From contig PFJX01000081.1 of NCBI GenBank assembly GCA_002784045.1, positions 38,566 through 102,565 of the forward strand: a stretch of DNA of 64,000 bases. The letters run 5' to 3'. The notes under the pieces are model-generated. The model was not told the origin of the DNA and searched no databases. It saw only the letters and a program-made list of their open reading frames with translations. Positions within the stretch are counted from its first letter, which is position 1, and the number at the start of each line of letters is the position of its first letter. Of the stretch, positions 60,598 to 64,000 are shown in pieces. Made by a program: the position numbers and the translations under genes. This DNA is from Hydrogenophilales bacterium CG_4_10_14_3_um_filter_63_21 (GTDB lineage: Bacteria; Pseudomonadota; Gammaproteobacteria; Burkholderiales; Thiobacillaceae).

Positions 60598-61959
60598 ATG
60601 TCGCGCCTTGTTTCATCACCTTTTCCCCGCTCCCTCGAAGACGCTCTGTCACGCCGCGATTTCCTCTGGCTCATGGGGGTGGCTGGCTCCGCCTTGCTGT
60701 TGCCGCTCTCCGGCTGCGCGGTTGACCCCGTAACCGGGCAGAAGACCTTGGTGGGGATGTCCGAAGACCAGGAAAAAAGCCTCGACAAAAGCCAGTCGCC
60801 CAGCCAGTTTTCTTCCGACCTGGGCGCGGTCCAGGATGCCGGCCTGAATGGCTACATGCAGGATGTCGGCACGACGCTGTGGAGCAAATCACATCGCCCG
60901 CAGATGCCTTACTCGGCGCGCGTGCTCAATGCCAATTACGTCAATGCCTATACTTTCCCCGGCGGCAGCATGGGGGTCACCCGCGGGATCATGCTGGAGA
61001 TGCAGAACGAGGACGAACTCGCCGCGCTGATGGGGCATGAGATCGGCCATGTGAATGCACGCCACGCGGCAGAACGCGCCGGCAAGGAAATGCTCACCAA
61101 TGTGGCGTTGGTCGTGGCCAACGTGGCCATCGCCAGTTCAGAAAATGGCCAGCAATACCTGCCCCTGCTGCAACCCCTGAGCCAGATCGGTGCCTCCGCT
61201 TTGCTCGCCAAATACAGCCGCGACAACGAGCGCGAGGCGGACAGCCTGGGGATGGATTACATGGTGGCGGGCGACTACAACCCGGACGGCATGGTCGGTC
61301 TGATGAACATGCTGCGCGGCGAAGCCCAGCAAAAACCCAGCCTGCTGGAAACCATGTTCGCCTCGCACCCGATGCGCGAGGAGCGCTATCAAACCGCCCG
61401 CCGTACCGCCGAACAGAAATACACCAGCCAGCGCGGCCGCCCGCCGAAGCGCGAACGCTACCTGGACAACACCGCCGGCCTGCGCCGCCTTCAGCCGACG
61501 GTGGAGGCCTGCCAGAAGGGCGAGGCGCTGATGGCGAAGAAGGAGTTGCCGCAGGCGGAAGGACAGTTCGGCCTGGCCCTGCGCCATACGCCCAGCGATT
61601 ACGCCGCGAACGTGTTGATGGCCAAAGCCCTGATGGCGCAGAAGAAAAGCCAGGAAGCCGACAGCTACCTGGCTACCGCCAAATCGATCTATCCCGGCGA
61701 GGCCCAGGCCGTGCATCTGTCCGGCCTCGCCAAGCTTGCGTTGCGCCAACCGGAAGCCGCGCTGGCCGAATTCCATGCCTACGACAAGCTGCTGCCGGGC
61801 AATCCCACCACGCAATTCTTCATGGGAGCAGCCAGCGAAAACATGGGCAGGAAGCGTGACGCGGCCAACTTCTACTACCGCTATCTACAGAGCGGCGCCC
61901 AGGGCGGAGAAGCCCAGTTCGCCGTGGCCCGCCTCAAAGATTGGAAGGTGATCAAGTAA
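60598..61959 (+). CDS. M48-family metalloprotease with TPR C-terminus, lipoprotein
   Basis: LMGHEIGHVNARHAAERAG; LPLSGCAVDP lipobox. Confidence 0.92.
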   Translation: MSRLVSSPFPRSLEDALSRRDFLWLMGVAGSALLLPLSGCAVDPVTGQKTLVGMSEDQEKSLDKSQSPSQFSSDLGAVQDAGLNGYMQDVGTTLWSKSHRPQMPYSARVLNANYVNAYTFPGGSMGVTRGIMLEMQNEDELAALMGHEIGHVNARHAAERAGKEMLTNVALVVANVAIASSENGQQYLPLLQPLSQIGASALLAKYSRDNEREADSLGMDYMVAGDYNPDGMVGLMNMLRGEAQQKPSLLETMFASHPMREERYQTARRTAEQKYTSQRGRPPKRERYLDNTAGLRRLQPTVEACQKGEALMAKKELPQAEGQFGLALRHTPSDYAANVLMAKALMAQKKSQEADSYLATAKSIYPGEAQAVHLSGLAKLALRQPEAALAEFHAYDKLLPGNPTTQFFMGAASENMGRKRDAANFYYRYLQSGAQGGEAQFAVARLKDWKVIK

Positions 61960-61981
61960 GCCACCAGTCAGGAGAACAACC

Positions 61982-62380
61982 ATGCGCCAGAACACCTTCG
62001 CCCAGCATGCCCAGAGCGTCCTCGGCTTCATCGAGTATGTCGGCTTGACGGTCATCACCGTCGCCACCGTGATCGCGGGTTCCATCGAGGTCAGCCAGAT
62101 GGCGACCGCGGGCCTGGTCACATTGGCCGATCTGCTGCTGCTGTTCCTTTACCTGGAAATCCTGGCGATGGTGGCCATGTACTTCGAGTCGGGGAAATTG
62201 CCGGTACGCTTCCCCGTCTACATCGCGATCGTCGCGCTGGCGCGTTACCTGGTGCTGGACATGAAGAACCTGGACATGTGGCAAATGCTCGGCGTTACCG
62301 CTTCCATTCTTCTGCTCACCCTGGCGGTGCTGGCCCTGCGTTATGGCCATGTGCGCTTTTCCTACGGCGAGCACGAGTAA
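61982..62380 (+). CDS. psiE: PsiE-family membrane protein
   Basis: 132 aa, IEYVGLTVITVATVIAGSIEV ... YLEILAMVAMYFESGKLPVRFPVYIAIVALARYLVLD. Confidence 0.82.
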   Translation: MRQNTFAQHAQSVLGFIEYVGLTVITVATVIAGSIEVSQMATAGLVTLADLLLLFLYLEILAMVAMYFESGKLPVRFPVYIAIVALARYLVLDMKNLDMWQMLGVTASILLLTLAVLALRYGHVRFSYGEHE

Positions 62381-62412
62381 GCCCGAATTCGCGGGGCGCG
62401 CACTGGAACAGA

Positions 62413-63339
<927 letters not shown>

Positions 63340-63405
63340 CTACCCACTCAGTACCCATTCAGGCGGCTGGGGTTGAGCCTGTCACTTACCCCCCTCCGCA
63401 GAGTA

Positions 63406-63432
63406 CAAAAAAGGGGCGACCGTAGTCGCCCC
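63406..63432 (-). terminator. Terminator of hsp20 gene
   Basis: GGGGCGAC-CGTA-GTCGCCCC with A-tract on the left. Confidence 0.75.
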
Positions 63433-63450
63433 CAGGGGAGGTTTCAACGC

Positions 63451-63885
63451 TCACTCGATGGCCAGTTTCCTGGCGGCGGTGGCCGTTTTCTTGGGCAACA
63501 CAAGTTCCAGCACGCCATTGTCGAATTTGGCGTGGGCATTGGCTTCATCCACTTCCTGGCCAAGTGCGAAGCTACGGTAGACCTTGCCGTAATAGCGTTC
63601 GCTGCGCAGCACCTTGTCACCCTCCTTCTTTTCAGAGGTTTTCTTGACCTCCGCGCTGATGGCCACGCTATTGCCTTCGATCGTGACATGGATGTCGTCC
63701 TTGCTCACGCCGGGCAGTTCGGCGTGCACGGTGTAATCCTTGTCGCCTTCCTTCACATCCATCTTGATCATCTGCATTTCGTGATGTTCGCTGGATAGCT
63801 GCATCGGGCGCACAAAATAACCTTTGAACAGATCGTCCAACATGTCGTCAATGGCGAATGGATCGCGTCGAACAATGTTGCTCAT
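63451..63885 (-). CDS. Hsp20/alpha-crystallin small heat-shock protein
   Basis: MSNIVRRDPFAIDDMLDDLFKGYFVRP ... HAELPGVSKDDIHVTIEGNSVAISAEVKK. Confidence 0.92.
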   Translation of the reverse strand: MSNIVRRDPFAIDDMLDDLFKGYFVRPMQLSSEHHEMQMIKMDVKEGDKDYTVHAELPGVSKDDIHVTIEGNSVAISAEVKKTSEKKEGDKVLRSERYYGKVYRSFALGQEVDEANAHAKFDNGVLELVLPKKTATAARKLAIE

Positions 63886-64000
63886 CTCTGGCTCCTTGCG
63901 AGGTTTGCCGGAAACCGCACGGCTCGGTAATTCCAATATCGCCTCTCTCGGGGAATATTCAACCTAGAAAGCTCAGTTGGACGCGCCCGAGTGTGCGGTT

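Noticed and set aside
60320-60600. tRNA-Arg as integration site of an island
   Set aside because: No integrase gene and no repeated tRNA 3' end seen in the window; the only mobile element here uses Mu-type transposition.

Overview
The window is high-GC and looks betaproteobacterial. It has two parts. (1) Positions 1 to ~18195 are the late half of a Mu-like transposable myophage prophage. It carries a major capsid protein E that is cut by the window edge, Mu gp36/gp37-like proteins, a P2-type contractile tail and baseplate (FI, FII, E/E', tape measure, U, X, D, V, W, J, I, fibres), and a Com-like zinc finger followed by two DNA methyltransferases. A Mu-type right terminus can be read directly at position 18195 (...CGCTTCA). 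(2) Positions ~18196 to 64000 are host chromosome. They hold two tandem PEP-CTERM-system TPR proteins (PrsT-like), an FtsX-type ABC permease/ATPase/LolA-like/beta-barrel cluster, a PEP-CTERM protein with a sigma-54-like promoter and a distal dyad, a FeeM-like / ThiF(E1)-like / nitroreductase cassette, and a YcgR-like protein. Further along are hemB, engB, cytochrome c4, rep, an isolated MlaF-like ATPase, acs, glnE, a ~1157-aa protein possibly related to PPi-type PEP carboxykinase, a copper TonB receptor with a PCuAC chaperone, phoU, a Nudix-ThiE fusion, ubiK, a TorF-like porin with glnK and amtB, a small exported AbrB-like protein behind an FNR-type box, c-type cytochromes, tRNA-Arg(CCG), an M48 protease, psiE, argB and hsp20. 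The strongest non-ORF signals are a lambda-type GGGAAAG -1 frameshift site in the tail-assembly gene, the exact Mu-like right end next to the prsT start, the sigma-54/enhancer architecture at the PEP-CTERM gene, and a dispersed TGTAGCGCCGG repeat family that includes a 24-bp perfect hairpin. All family assignments come from reading the sequence; no database search was run.
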